Of a DNA stretch of 64,000 nucleotides, positions 24,862-33,236 are shown in pieces (the first letter of the stretch is position 1; every line of letters begins with the position of its first letter). The stretch is taken from the NCBI RefSeq assembly GCF_000620625.1, contig NZ_JIAW01000019.1, forward strand, positions 102,300-166,299, in the 5' to 3' direction. The DNA comes from Mycobacterium sp. URHB0044. Its GTDB lineage: Bacteria > Actinomycetota > Actinomycetes > Mycobacteriales > Mycobacteriaceae. Under the pieces are notes generated by a model. The model worked only from the letters and a program-made list of their open reading frames with translations. It did not search any database and had not been told where the DNA came from. Both the position numbers and the translations under genes were made by a program.

Positions 24862-25575
24862 ATGACCCGACCCGATACGACGACCGCCACCGCCAAGCCG
24901 GCGGTGGTCGATCAGGACACCTGGCGCGCTGCGCTCGACGACCTTCGCCGCCGCGAGAAGGCCGCCACCCGTGAGCTCGACGCCATCGCCGCCCAGCGCC
25001 GCCGGCTCCCGATGGTCGAGATGCCGGACTACACGTTGATCGGCGAGGACGGGCCCATCCGCCTGGCCGACGTGTTCGACGGCCGCTCCCAGCTCATCGT
25101 CTACAACCACATGTGGGATCCCGGAGCGGAATGGCAGTGCGGGGGCTGCACCAGCTTCACCTCACAGTTCACCCGGCTCGGCTTCCTGGAGCCCTACGAC
25201 GCCCGGTTCGTCATCGTCACGAACGGGCCGATCGACGAGGCCCTGGCCTACAAGGCCAAGGTCGGCAACAAGATGGACTGGTACTCGTCGTCGGAGAGCA
25301 GCTTCGGCGCCGACGTCGACGCGCCACCCAACGGTGGTTTCGGCATCAACGTGTTCCTGCGGGATGGCAACACCGTGTACCGCACCTGGCACACCAACGG
25401 CCGCGGCGTCGAGCAGCTCACGCTCACCTTCTCGCTGATCGACGCGCTCCCGTGGGGACGCCAGGAGGAATGGCAGGACTCCCCCGAGGGCTGGCCGAAG
25501 TCTCCGGCGTATTCGGGCTGGCTCGACTCCCCCGACATCGCGCGGCTCTACGGCCCGAACGGGGGCACGCGATGA
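24862..25575 (+). CDS. DUF899 thioredoxin-like protein
   Basis: 237 residues. 'WRAALDDLRRREKAATRELDAIAAQRRRLP' opens the DUF899 family, followed by the thioredoxin-like core 'SQLIVYNHMWDPGAEWQCGGCTSFTSQF' split by a CGGC (CxxC) redox motif, then 'GFGINVFLRDG'. Family members are predicted dithiol/disulfide proteins of unknown substrate. The ATG at 24862 follows a strong GGAGGAAGG. It overlaps the SRPBCC gene by 4 nt (ATGA). It lies divergent from dnaE2 across the SOS box, so DNA-damage effects on it are possible but not shown. Confidence 0.85.
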   Translation: MTRPDTTTATAKPAVVDQDTWRAALDDLRRREKAATRELDAIAAQRRRLPMVEMPDYTLIGEDGPIRLADVFDGRSQLIVYNHMWDPGAEWQCGGCTSFTSQFTRLGFLEPYDARFVIVTNGPIDEALAYKAKVGNKMDWYSSSESSFGADVDAPPNGGFGINVFLRDGNTVYRTWHTNGRGVEQLTLTFSLIDALPWGRQEEWQDSPEGWPKSPAYSGWLDSPDIARLYGPNGGTR

Positions 25576-26045
25576 CCACGACCACCGCCGAGCGTTACGT
25601 CGTCACCCGCAGCATCGCCGCCGCCCCGGCGAAGATCTTCGCCATCCTCACCAACCCGACTCGTCACCAGGACACCGAACCGGGTGACTGGGTACGCGAC
25701 GCCATAACCGGCACGCCAATTACGGGGACGGGCCAGATGTTCGCGGTCAACATGTATCTCGAAGCCGCAGGCGGCCACTACGTCATGCACAACGTGGTGA
25801 CCGACTTCGATCAAGACCGGAGCATCGAGTGGCTGCCTGGGCAGCTGGACGAGTCGGGCCAACACAGCCCCGGCGGGTGGCGGTGGCGCTATGACCTGGC
25901 GCCCAACGGTGACGGCACCGACGTCACGCTCACCTACGACTGGAGCGGGTCGTCGCAGGCGTTCCGCGACCAGGTCGGCGTGCCGGTGTTCGGACCCGAC
26001 TACATCGAGGAGTCACTGGCAGCCTTGGCACGCGCCGTGCGCTAG
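25572..26045 (+). CDS. SRPBCC (START-like) family protein
   Basis: 157 residues with the helix-grip pattern of SRPBCC proteins. N-terminal 'YVVTRSIAAAPAKIFAILTNP' leads to 'MHNVVTDFDQDRSIEWLPG', 'GWRWRYDLAPNGDGTDVTLTYDW' and a C-terminal helix 'IEESLAALARAVR'. These proteins bind hydrophobic ligands or act as cyclases or activators. No catalytic residues can be assigned. ATG 25572 overlaps the DUF899 stop codon; the long upstream open frame is the shadow of that gene. The two genes form one transcript. Confidence 0.85.
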   Translation: MTTTTAERYVVTRSIAAAPAKIFAILTNPTRHQDTEPGDWVRDAITGTPITGTGQMFAVNMYLEAAGGHYVMHNVVTDFDQDRSIEWLPGQLDESGQHSPGGWRWRYDLAPNGDGTDVTLTYDWSGSSQAFRDQVGVPVFGPDYIEESLAALARAVR

Positions 26046-26102
26046 CCCGAAATTCCGGGGCGGGCATCGACTGACTCCGCAGCCGTCGGGTACCCGCTGT
26101 AC

Positions 26103-28091
26103 ATGAGGAAGGCCAAGCCATCCACGGCGAGGCGGATGTTCCGCGATCGGCGCGAGGCAGGCCGCGTGCTTGCGGGTCTTCTCGATGCCTACCGGGCCGA
26201 CCCCAACGTGGTGGTGCTGGGCCTGCCCCGGGGCGGCATACCCGTGGCCTGGGAGGTCGCCGCCGCGCTCGGCGCACCGCTTGACGCATTCGTCGTCCGC
26301 AAGCTCGGGGTGCCGGGACACGAGGAGTACGCCGCGGGAGCGTTGGCCTCCGGCGGCCACATGGTCGTCAACGAGAACGTGCTGCGCAGCCTGCGGATCA
26401 CCCGGGAGCAGCTGCAGGGCGTCGCCGAGCGCGAGGGCCGGGAACTGGCGCGCCGAGAATCCGCGTATCGCGACGGTCGACCACCCGTCGACGTGACGGG
26501 TAAGACGGTGCTCGTCGTCGACGACGGCCTCGCGACCGGTGCGAGCATGCGGGCGGCGGTGCAGGCGCTGCGCGACCGCGACCCCGGGGCGATCGTGATC
26601 GCGGTACCTGCGGCACCAACCTCGAGCTACCGCGAATTCGCCGAGCTGGCAGACGATCTCATCTGTGCGAGCACACCCGAGCCCTTCTTCGCCGTCGGCG
26701 AGTCCTACCAGGACTTCGGTCAAACCACCGACGACGAAGTCCGCGAGTTACTCGCCACACCCACCGCGGCGGCGGACGGCGATCCCGCGGACCGGGTGCG
26801 CCAGGTGGCCGTCGACGCCCCCGCCGGTGTGCCCGGCGTCGACGTGCTGGAGCGACTGCTCGGCGACGCCCGCGTGGTGCTGATCGGTGAGAGCTCGCAC
26901 GGCACCGACGAGTTCTACCGGGCGCGCGCCGAGATCACGAAGTGGCTCATCGACGCGAAGGGCTTCCTCGGCGTGGCCGTCGAGGCGGACTGGCCCGACG
27001 CCTACCAGGTGAACCGGTTCGTCCGTGGCGCAGGAACCGACGACACCGCCGAGCAGGCGCTCGCCTGCTTCGAACGCTTCCCCACCTGGATGTGGCGCAA
27101 CGCCGCGGTCCGCGACTTCGTCGACTGGCTGCGGCAGCGCAACGCCACCATGACCGACGAGCAGCGCGTCGGGTTCTACGGGCTCGACATGTACAGCCTG
27201 CACCGCTCGATGAAGGCAGTGATCGGCTACCTCGAGACGGTGGATCCGGAGGCAGCGGCCCGCGCCCGCACCCGGTACGCGTGCTTCGACCACGCCGCTG
27301 CCGACGACGACGGGCAGGACTACGGGCGCGCGGCGGCGTTCGGCGCAGGCCGTTCCTGCGAGGAGAACGCCGTCGAGCAGTTGGTCGAGATGCAGCGCAC
27401 CGCCGCCCGAGACGGCCTGCTCGCCGAGGACGAGGCCTTCTACGCCGAGCAGAACGCACTCGTGGTGCGCAACGCCGAGGTCTACTACCGCGCAATGTTC
27501 TCGCGGCGGATCAACACGTGGAATCTGCGCGACCACCACATGGCCGACACCCTCGGCGCGCTACGCAACCATCTGGGCGGAGCGCGAATCGTCGTGTGGG
27601 CACACAACTCTCACGTCGGTGACGCCCGTGCCACCGAGATGGCCGACGACGGTCAACTCACGCTGGGACAGTTGGCCAGGGAACGCTTCGGCGGCGAGAC
27701 CCGGCTCATCGGATTCAGCACCTACACCGGCACCGTGACCGCGGCCAGCCGCTGGGGCGGGGCCGCCGAGCGCAAACGGGTCCGACCCGGCCTGCCGGGT
27801 AGCGTCGAAGAACTCTTCCACGACGTGGGCCGCCCCGAGTTCGCCGTGGTCATGCGCGACGACGGCCGAGTCGTGGCCGACCCCTTGGCCGACGTCCGGC
27901 TGAATCGCGCCATCGGGGTGATCTACTCGCCGGCCACGGAGCGCCAGAGCCACTACTTCGACGTCCGGCCCGCCGACCAGTTCGACGCGATGATCCACAT
28001 CGACGAGACCACCGCGCTGGAGCCGCTGGACGTGCCGGCTGGCTGGCTGTCCGATGACGACGCGCCGGAGACCTTTCCCAGCGGGCTGTGA
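26103..28091 (+). CDS. Phosphoribosyltransferase-erythromycin esterase fusion (Rv2030c-like)
   Basis: 662 residues with two enzyme domains. Residues about 10-215 are a type I phosphoribosyltransferase with the PRPP loop 'TVLVVDDGLATGASMRAAV' and an N-terminal 'VVVLGLPRGGIPVAWEVA'. Residues about 235-650 are an erythromycin-esterase-like hydrolase: 'VVLIGESSHGTDEFYRAR' (Glu, His), 'VAVEADWPDAY', 'GFYGLDMYS' and 'VVWAHNSHVGDAR'. M. tuberculosis has the same fusion in Rv2030c, a dormancy-regulon gene of unknown function. No DosR-type box was found upstream here. It stands alone, 57 bp after the SRPBCC gene and converging on the dehydratase gene. Confidence 0.88.
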   Translation: MRKAKPSTARRMFRDRREAGRVLAGLLDAYRADPNVVVLGLPRGGIPVAWEVAAALGAPLDAFVVRKLGVPGHEEYAAGALASGGHMVVNENVLRSLRITREQLQGVAEREGRELARRESAYRDGRPPVDVTGKTVLVVDDGLATGASMRAAVQALRDRDPGAIVIAVPAAPTSSYREFAELADDLICASTPEPFFAVGESYQDFGQTTDDEVRELLATPTAAADGDPADRVRQVAVDAPAGVPGVDVLERLLGDARVVLIGESSHGTDEFYRARAEITKWLIDAKGFLGVAVEADWPDAYQVNRFVRGAGTDDTAEQALACFERFPTWMWRNAAVRDFVDWLRQRNATMTDEQRVGFYGLDMYSLHRSMKAVIGYLETVDPEAAARARTRYACFDHAAADDDGQDYGRAAAFGAGRSCEENAVEQLVEMQRTAARDGLLAEDEAFYAEQNALVVRNAEVYYRAMFSRRINTWNLRDHHMADTLGALRNHLGGARIVVWAHNSHVGDARATEMADDGQLTLGQLARERFGGETRLIGFSTYTGTVTAASRWGGAAERKRVRPGLPGSVEELFHDVGRPEFAVVMRDDGRVVADPLADVRLNRAIGVIYSPATERQSHYFDVRPADQFDAMIHIDETTALEPLDVPAGWLSDDDAPETFPSGL

Positions 28092-28104
28092 CGCGTTCGC
28101 AGCG

Positions 28105-28974
28105 TCAGGCGTCGTACTCCGCGGTGCCGTCGTCGAGCACCAGCCGGGCATCCGACCCGTCGGGTGCTGCTGCCTCGGTGCGGAACACCGCGCGGCCCGG
28201 TTCGGTCTTCCAGACCGACGTCGTCAGCGTCTCGCCGGGAAACACCGGCGAGGTGAATCGTGCTCCGACGGCCCTGATCTTCGTCGCATCGCCGCCGCCG
28301 AGTTCGGCCACCAGCACGCGACCGGCGACACCATAGGTGCACAACCCGTGCAGGATCGGCTTGGGGAAGCCGGCGAGGTTCTGCGCGAACCACGGGTCGC
28401 TGTGCAGTGGATTGCGATCACCGGAAAGCCGGTAGATCAGCGGCTGATCCTCTGTGGTGGGCAGCGCCATCTTCGCGTCGGGCTCGCGGTCGGGGAACTC
28501 CGGCGCGGCAGGCCGCTCACCCGGCTGCCCACCGAAGCCACCCTCTCCGCGGATGACCGCGGTGGACACCGTCTCGGCGACCACCTCGCCGGTATCCGGG
28601 TCGGTGCCGACGCCCTTGAACACCAGGATGGCGTTCTTGCCCTCGCCCTTGTCCTGGATGTCGACGACCTCGGAGTGCACGTTGAGCTTGCCCGCCGGCG
28701 CCAGCGGCCGGTGCAGGCGGATCTGCTGGCTGCCGTGCAGCAGCATGCCGAAATTGAAGGTGCCGACCTCGCCGACCGCACCCCACGCCGGGCAGGCGAT
28801 GACCGCGTAGGTAGGCAGCACCTGCTGCTCGATGTCGTGGCTGTTCTCGGTGGTGAACGCCAGATCCGCGGTTCCCGCACCGACACCCAGCGCATACAAC
28901 AGGGTTTCGCGGTCGGTCCACTCGAAGGGCTGTGGTGCGGTCTTGGCACCGATGGCGTTGGGATTGATCGGCAT
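28105..28974 (-). CDS. MaoC-type 3-hydroxyacyl-thioester dehydratase (HtdY-like)
   Basis: 289 residues with a double hot-dog arrangement. The N-terminal 'RETLLYALGVGAGTADLAFT' belongs to the R-hydratase-2/MFE-2 group, and the C-terminal hydratase motif is 'SGDRNPLHSDPWFAQNLAGFPKPILHG' split over the active Asp and His. It hydrates enoyl-CoA or dehydrates (R)-3-hydroxyacyl-CoA. Length, domain order and neighbours match Rv3389c (htdY). It is divergent from the acyl reductase gene with about 120 bp between, so both may serve lipid metabolism. The start at ATG 28974 gives the family's MPINPN-type N-terminus. Confidence 0.88.
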   Translation of the reverse strand: MPINPNAIGAKTAPQPFEWTDRETLLYALGVGAGTADLAFTTENSHDIEQQVLPTYAVIACPAWGAVGEVGTFNFGMLLHGSQQIRLHRPLAPAGKLNVHSEVVDIQDKGEGKNAILVFKGVGTDPDTGEVVAETVSTAVIRGEGGFGGQPGERPAAPEFPDREPDAKMALPTTEDQPLIYRLSGDRNPLHSDPWFAQNLAGFPKPILHGLCTYGVAGRVLVAELGGGDATKIRAVGARFTSPVFPGETLTTSVWKTEPGRAVFRTEAAAPDGSDARLVLDDGTAEYDA

Positions 28975-29096
28975 TGGTCTCTCCGTCGGATGTGCAGCTG
29001 ACTGTCACGGACGATAGCCGCCGTCGGCGGTGGGCACGGGACCCGTCCCCTCGATCCGGTCACAGCGTGTTGACCTTTGCCTGGCCAGGGGTGACC

Positions 29097-31136
29097 ATGG
29101 CTCGCATGCGTTATGTCGTTACCGGCGGTACCGGGTTCATTGGGCGGCGCGTCGTATCCCGGATCCTGTCCCGGGAGGGCGCTCACGACGAGCCGGCGCA
29201 GGTGTGGGTGCTGGTGCGCCGCGAGTCCCTGGCGCGCTTCGAACGCCTCGCCGGCGAGTGGGGTGAGCGGGTGAAACCGCTCGTCGGCGACCTGACGGCG
29301 GAGGGCCTCGGGCTCACCGACGAGGCATGCGCCGAGCTCGGCGACGTCGACCACGTCGTGCACTGCGCGGCGATCTACGACGTCACGGTCGACGAGGACA
29401 CCCAGCGCGCCGCGAACGTCGAGGGCACCCGAGCGGTGATCGACCTTGCGGTTCGGCTCGATGCGACACTGCACCACGTGTCGTCGATCGCGGTGGCCGG
29501 CAACTTCCCCGGCGAATACACCGAGGAGGACTTCGACGTCGCCCAGGATCTTCCGACCCCGTATCACCAGACCAAGTTCGAGGCCGAGCTGCTGGTGCGG
29601 TCCGCCCCCGGCCTGCGCTACCGCGTCTACCGGCCGGCCGTGGTCGTCGGCGACTCGCGCACCGGCGCGATGGACAAGATCGACGGTCCCTACTACTTCT
29701 TCGGCCTGCTGGCGAAACTGTCGCGACTGCCGAAGTTCACCCCGATCGTGTTGCCCGACACCGGCCGCACCAACATCGTGCCGGTCGACTTCGTGGTCGA
29801 CGCCCTCGTCGAGCTCGTGCACGTCGACGGATGGGACGGCAAGACGTTCCACCTGACCGCGCCGAAGACCACGGGCCTGCGCGGCATCTACCGCGGTGTA
29901 GCCGCCGAAGCCGGCCTGCCGCCGCTGCGCGGCTCGCTGCCGGGTTCCGTCGCGACCCCGTTCCTGAAGGTGTCGGGGCGGGCGAAGATCGTGCGCAACA
30001 TGGCGGCGATCCAGCTCGGCATTCCTGCCGAAATCCTCGACGTCGTCGACCTCGCCCCGACGTTCACTTCCGACAACACCGCGGAGGCATTGCGCGGCAA
30101 GGGAATCGAGGTTCCCCCGTTCCGCGACTACGCCCCAAGGCTATGGCGGTACTGGGCAGAACACCTCGACCCGGACCGCGCGCGGCGCGACGACCCGACT
30201 GGTCCGCTGGTCGGCAAGCACGTCGTCATCACCGGGGCGTCCAGTGGCATCGGGCGCGCATCGGCGGTTGCGGTCGCCGAGCGCGGGGCAACGGTGTTCG
30301 CGCTGGCCCGAAGTGCCGATGCGCTCGACGACCTGGTGGCCGAGATCCGCGGATTCGGCGGCGAGGCATACGCATTCACGTGTGACGTCACCGATTCGGA
30401 CTCGGTGGAGCACACCGTCAAGGACATCCTCGGCGGGTTCGGGCACGTCGACTACCTGGTGAACAACGCGGGCCGGTCCATCCGCCGGTCGGTCTCGGCG
30501 TCCACCGACCGATTGCACGACTACGAACGCGTGATGGCGGTCAACTACTTCGGTTCGGTGCGGATGGTGCTCGCGTTGTTGCCGCATTGGCGGGAGCGTC
30601 GGTTCGGGCACGTGGTGAACGTCTCCAGCGCGGGCGTTCAGGCCAGCAGCCCGAAGTACAGCGCCTACATCCCGAGCAAGGCAGCCCTGGACGCGTTCGC
30701 CGAAGTGGTTGGCACCGAGACCCTTTCGGATCACATCACGTTCACCAGCATCCACATGCCGTTGGTCAAGACCCCGATGATCGCACCGTCGCGCCGGCTC
30801 AACCCCATGCCGCCCATCACGCCCGAGCACGCGGCGGCCATGGTGGTGCGCGGCCTGGTGGACAAGCCCGCACGCATCGACACCCCGGTCGGCACGCTGG
30901 CCGACCTGGGCACCTACTTCACGCCGAAGTTGTCCCGTCGCGTGCTGCACCAGGTGTACCTCGGATATCCGGACTCGGCGGCGGCCAGAGGCGTCGCACC
31001 GGCCGGCCAGCAGACCACCACGTCGGAACGCCCGGCCCGCAGGCCAAGGCGACCCGCGCACCATGCCGTCGCCAAGATGCGGGTGCCGCGCCCCGTCAAA
31101 CAAGCGGTGCGCATGGTGCCCGGGGTGCACTGGTAG
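29097..31136 (+). CDS. Multi-domain fatty acyl-CoA reductase (AcrA1-like)
   Basis: 679 residues in two Rossmann halves. Residues 1-~370 are a NAD-binding extended SDR/thioester reductase: 'YVVTGGTGFIGRRVVSRIL', 'HCAAIYDVTVDEDTQRAANV', 'YHQTK' active Tyr/Lys. Residues ~380-650 are a classical SDR: 'VVITGASSGIGRASAVAV', 'LVNNAGRS', 'YSAYIPSKAAL'. The same fusion is Rv3391/AcrA1, which reduces fatty acyl-CoA to alcohol in wax synthesis. ATG 29097 has AGGGG five bases upstream and is preferred over the longer frame from 28974. The basic C-terminal tail (PARRPRRPAHHAVAK) is mycobacterial. It adjoins the nucleoside hydrolase gene directly. Confidence 0.9.
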   Translation: MARMRYVVTGGTGFIGRRVVSRILSREGAHDEPAQVWVLVRRESLARFERLAGEWGERVKPLVGDLTAEGLGLTDEACAELGDVDHVVHCAAIYDVTVDEDTQRAANVEGTRAVIDLAVRLDATLHHVSSIAVAGNFPGEYTEEDFDVAQDLPTPYHQTKFEAELLVRSAPGLRYRVYRPAVVVGDSRTGAMDKIDGPYYFFGLLAKLSRLPKFTPIVLPDTGRTNIVPVDFVVDALVELVHVDGWDGKTFHLTAPKTTGLRGIYRGVAAEAGLPPLRGSLPGSVATPFLKVSGRAKIVRNMAAIQLGIPAEILDVVDLAPTFTSDNTAEALRGKGIEVPPFRDYAPRLWRYWAEHLDPDRARRDDPTGPLVGKHVVITGASSGIGRASAVAVAERGATVFALARSADALDDLVAEIRGFGGEAYAFTCDVTDSDSVEHTVKDILGGFGHVDYLVNNAGRSIRRSVSASTDRLHDYERVMAVNYFGSVRMVLALLPHWRERRFGHVVNVSSAGVQASSPKYSAYIPSKAALDAFAEVVGTETLSDHITFTSIHMPLVKTPMIAPSRRLNPMPPITPEHAAAMVVRGLVDKPARIDTPVGTLADLGTYFTPKLSRRVLHQVYLGYPDSAAARGVAPAGQQTTTSERPARRPRRPAHHAVAKMRVPRPVKQAVRMVPGVHW

Positions 31137-31160
31137 GTGGCCGGCCCTATCGTTGGCGAG

Positions 31161-32234
31161 GTGACAGGGGTCGTCTTGCCGAGTGATGGCCGGTCGACAC
31201 GGCTGCCGGTCTTCGCCGACGTCGACACGGGCGTGGACGACGCCATGGCGCTGGCCTACCTGCTGGCCAGCGACGACGCCCAATTGGTCGGCATCGGCTC
31301 CACTGCGGGCAACGTGCCCGTCGATCAGGTCTGCACCAACAATTTGGGGTTGCTCGAGCTGTGCCATGCCACCGGTATCCCGGTGTCCAAGGGCGCCGAC
31401 CAGCCCCTGATCACGCCGCTACGCACCGCCGAGGACACCCACGGCCCAGAAGGGCTCGGCTATGCCCAGCTGCCGGTGGGCGAGGGGCAGCTCACCGAAT
31501 ACGACACCGCGCAGGCCTGGGTGCACGCGGCCCACGACCATCCCGGCGAGCTGATCGGCTTGGTCACGGGGCCATTGACCAACCTCGCGCTGGCGATGCG
31601 GCTGGAGCCCGCTTTGCCGAGGTTGTTGCGGCGACTGGTCATCATGGGCGGGGCGTTCGACTACCGCGGCAACACGACGCCGGTGGCCGAGTGGAACATC
31701 AGCGTCGACCCGGAGTCGGCGTCCGAGGTGTTCACGGTGTGGAGTGCGGCGTGGGGGCTCGACATGCCGACGCATCTGCCGATCGTGTTGGGGCTCAACG
31801 TCACCGAGAACATCGCGATGACACCGTCGATCCTCGGCCGGCTCGCGGCCGCGGCGGACTCGGCCACCACCCCGATGAGCGTGCTCGACGATCGCGGCAC
31901 CCGCTCGGCGGCGTCCAACCCGCTGATCCGGGTCCTCGAAGACGCGATGAGGTTCTACTTCGAGTTCCACTTCGACCAGGGCGAGGGATACCTGGCGCAC
32001 CTACACGATCCGCTCGCCGCTGCCGTGGCGCTGGATCCCGATCTGGTGCGCTACCGGCAGGCGACCGTCGACGTCGAGTTGGCAGGCACCCTGACCCGCG
32101 GCATGACCGTGGCCGACTGGAACGGACATTGGGGTAGATATCCCAACGCGCACATCGGCGTCGAGGTCGACCCCGACGCATTCTTCGACCGGTTCATCGC
32201 GCGCGTCGGCCCGTTCGCGGCCGGGCTGGCCTGA
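31161..32234 (+). CDS. iunH: Nucleoside hydrolase (IunH family)
   Basis: 357 residues. The metal-binding signature appears as 'VFADVDTGVDDAMALAYLL' (DxDxxxDD cluster), followed by 'GSTAGNVPVDQVCTNN', 'IGLVTGPLTNLALAMRL' and 'IMGGAFDYRGNTTPVAEWNISVDP'. The enzyme hydrolyses ribonucleosides to base and ribose in purine salvage. It matches Rv3393 in place. Starts GTG 31137 (abutting the upstream stop) and GTG 31161 are both in frame; neither has a clear ribosome-binding site, and 31161 is chosen as the one closer to the conserved core. Preferred nucleoside cannot be told. Confidence 0.87.
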   Translation: MTGVVLPSDGRSTRLPVFADVDTGVDDAMALAYLLASDDAQLVGIGSTAGNVPVDQVCTNNLGLLELCHATGIPVSKGADQPLITPLRTAEDTHGPEGLGYAQLPVGEGQLTEYDTAQAWVHAAHDHPGELIGLVTGPLTNLALAMRLEPALPRLLRRLVIMGGAFDYRGNTTPVAEWNISVDPESASEVFTVWSAAWGLDMPTHLPIVLGLNVTENIAMTPSILGRLAAAADSATTPMSVLDDRGTRSAASNPLIRVLEDAMRFYFEFHFDQGEGYLAHLHDPLAAAVALDPDLVRYRQATVDVELAGTLTRGMTVADWNGHWGRYPNAHIGVEVDPDAFFDRFIARVGPFAAGLA

Positions 32235-32244
32235 TACCCGCGCC

Positions 32245-32298
32245 GAGACTGCTGGGAGATCGCGGATTTCGCCGAAATCGCGATCTCCCAGCAGTTTC
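32245..32298. terminator. Very long hairpin between converging genes
   Basis: Left arm 32245-32270 pairs with right arm 32274-32298 across a 3-nt loop, giving about 25 base pairs with one bulged G and one G-U pair. It lies between the iunH stop and the ohr stop. A bidirectional terminator or a mobile palindromic repeat are both possible; there is no clear T-tract. Confidence 0.65.
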
Positions 32299-32301
32299 GA
32301 G

Positions 32302-32335
32302 GAGTATCAGTCGTCTGTGAGTATCAGTCGTCGGT
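32302..32335. repeat. 17-bp tandem duplication at the ohr stop codon
   Basis: GAGTATCAGTCGTCTGT is followed directly by GAGTATCAGTCGTCGGT (one mismatch). The second unit encodes the ohr stop and last residues; the first is a copy just beyond the gene. It looks like a recent replication slippage. Confidence 0.85.
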
Positions 32336-32746
32336 GACGACGAGGTTGACCTCGATGTTCCCGCGCGTGGCGTTGGAGTAGGGGCACACCTGGTGCGCCT
32401 TCTCGGTGAGCGCCACCGCGGTCTCGTGGTCGAGGTTCGGCAGCGTGATTTCGAGTTCGACGGCCAACCCGAAGCCGCCGCCGTCGGTCTGCCCGAGCGA
32501 AACCCGTGCTCCCACCGCGGAATCCGAAATGTCGGCCTTCTCCTGGCGGCCGACGAGCCGCAACGCCGAATGGAAGCACGCCGCGTAGCCGATGGCGAAC
32601 AGTTGCTCGGGGTTGGTGCCGTCGCCGCTGCCACCCATCTCCTTCGGAATGGCCAGCTCGAGGTCCAGCCTGCCGTCCGCGCTGCGGGCGTGCCCGTCGC
32701 GTCCGTCGCCGGTGGTCAGGGCCTCGGCGGTGTAGAGCGTCTTCAT
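32324..32746 (-). CDS. ohr: Organic hydroperoxide resistance protein Ohr
   Basis: 140 residues of the OsmC/Ohr fold. The two redox cysteines are in 'FAIGYAACFHSAL' and 'HQVCPYSNATRGNIEV'; the Arg partner is present in the N-terminal half. Ohr reduces organic and lipid hydroperoxides using lipoyl thiols. ATG 32746 overlaps the regulator's stop codon as ATGA, so ohrR-ohr is a coupled pair transcribed leftward. The VVTDD C-terminus is the family's. The very long frame upstream is a shadow of the regulator. Confidence 0.93.
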   Translation of the reverse strand: MKTLYTAEALTTGDGRDGHARSADGRLDLELAIPKEMGGSGDGTNPEQLFAIGYAACFHSALRLVGRQEKADISDSAVGARVSLGQTDGGGFGLAVELEITLPNLDHETAVALTEKAHQVCPYSNATRGNIEVNLVVTDD

Positions 32747-33189
32747 GCGATTTCCCTTCGGTTGGATGCGTTGAGTGCATCGGTCAGGTGATGGACGGCG
32801 TCCCGCAGGTCCGAGATCTCGCGCTCGGTCATGCCGGTCGACGTGGACAGCTTTTCGGGGATGCACTCGGCGCGACGTTCGAGGCGGCGGCCGGCAGGCG
32901 TCAAGGCCACTTCGACGACGCGTTCGTCGGTCGCCGAACGTTCGCGCCGTACGAATCCGTTGGCCTCCAACCGCTTCAGGAGCGGCGAGAGGGTGCCCGA
33001 GTCGAGTTGCAGGCGTTCGCAGAGTCGCCCGACGGTTACCCGCCCTTCTTCCCAGAGCGCCAAGAGCACCAGGTACTGGGGGTAGGTGAGGTTCAGCTCC
33101 GTCAGGATCGGTCGGTATGCGGCAGTCATCGCCCGCGACGCGGAATACAGCGCGAAGCAGAGCTGCCGATCGATGCCCTGAGTGGCCAT
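32743..33189 (-). CDS. ohrR: MarR family peroxide-sensing repressor OhrR
   Basis: 148 residues. The peroxide-reactive Cys near the N-terminus is in 'IDRQLCFALYSASRAM', followed by the conserved Tyr in 'LTYPQYLVLLALWEE', a winged helix 'LCERLQLDSGTLSPLLKRLEANGFV' and a wing 'DERVVEVALTPAGRRL'. Oxidation of that Cys by organic peroxides releases the operator. ATG 33189 (MATQGIDRQ) is chosen. Two overlapping palindromes lie just upstream. It autoregulates with ohr. Confidence 0.93.
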   Translation of the reverse strand: MATQGIDRQLCFALYSASRAMTAAYRPILTELNLTYPQYLVLLALWEEGRVTVGRLCERLQLDSGTLSPLLKRLEANGFVRRERSATDERVVEVALTPAGRRLERRAECIPEKLSTSTGMTEREISDLRDAVHHLTDALNASNRREIA

Positions 33190-33204
33190 GACGAAACTGT
33201 AGCC

Positions 33205-33225
33205 CACAATTCAGTTGTGCACAAC
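33205..33225. promoter_or_regulatory. OhrR operator candidate (overlapping palindromes)
   Basis: CACAATT-C-AGTTGTG (33205-33219) is a near-perfect dyad, and GTTGTGCACAAC (33214-33225) is a perfect 12-bp palindrome sharing its right half. The AT-rich ACAATT/GTTGT core resembles known OhrR sites. It is 16 bp upstream of ohrR. Confidence 0.7.
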
Positions 33226-33236
33226 CAAGTGAGGAA

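Noticed and set aside
26046..26102. DosR box before the PRTase-esterase fusion, expected from Rv2030c
   Set aside because: No GGGAC/GTCCC-type dyad could be found in the 57-bp gap.
28974..29096. GGGAC-CC-GTCCC near 29040 as a DosR box for the acyl reductase
   Set aside because: The half-sites are 2 nt apart instead of the wider spacing of DosR sites, and the flanks do not match.
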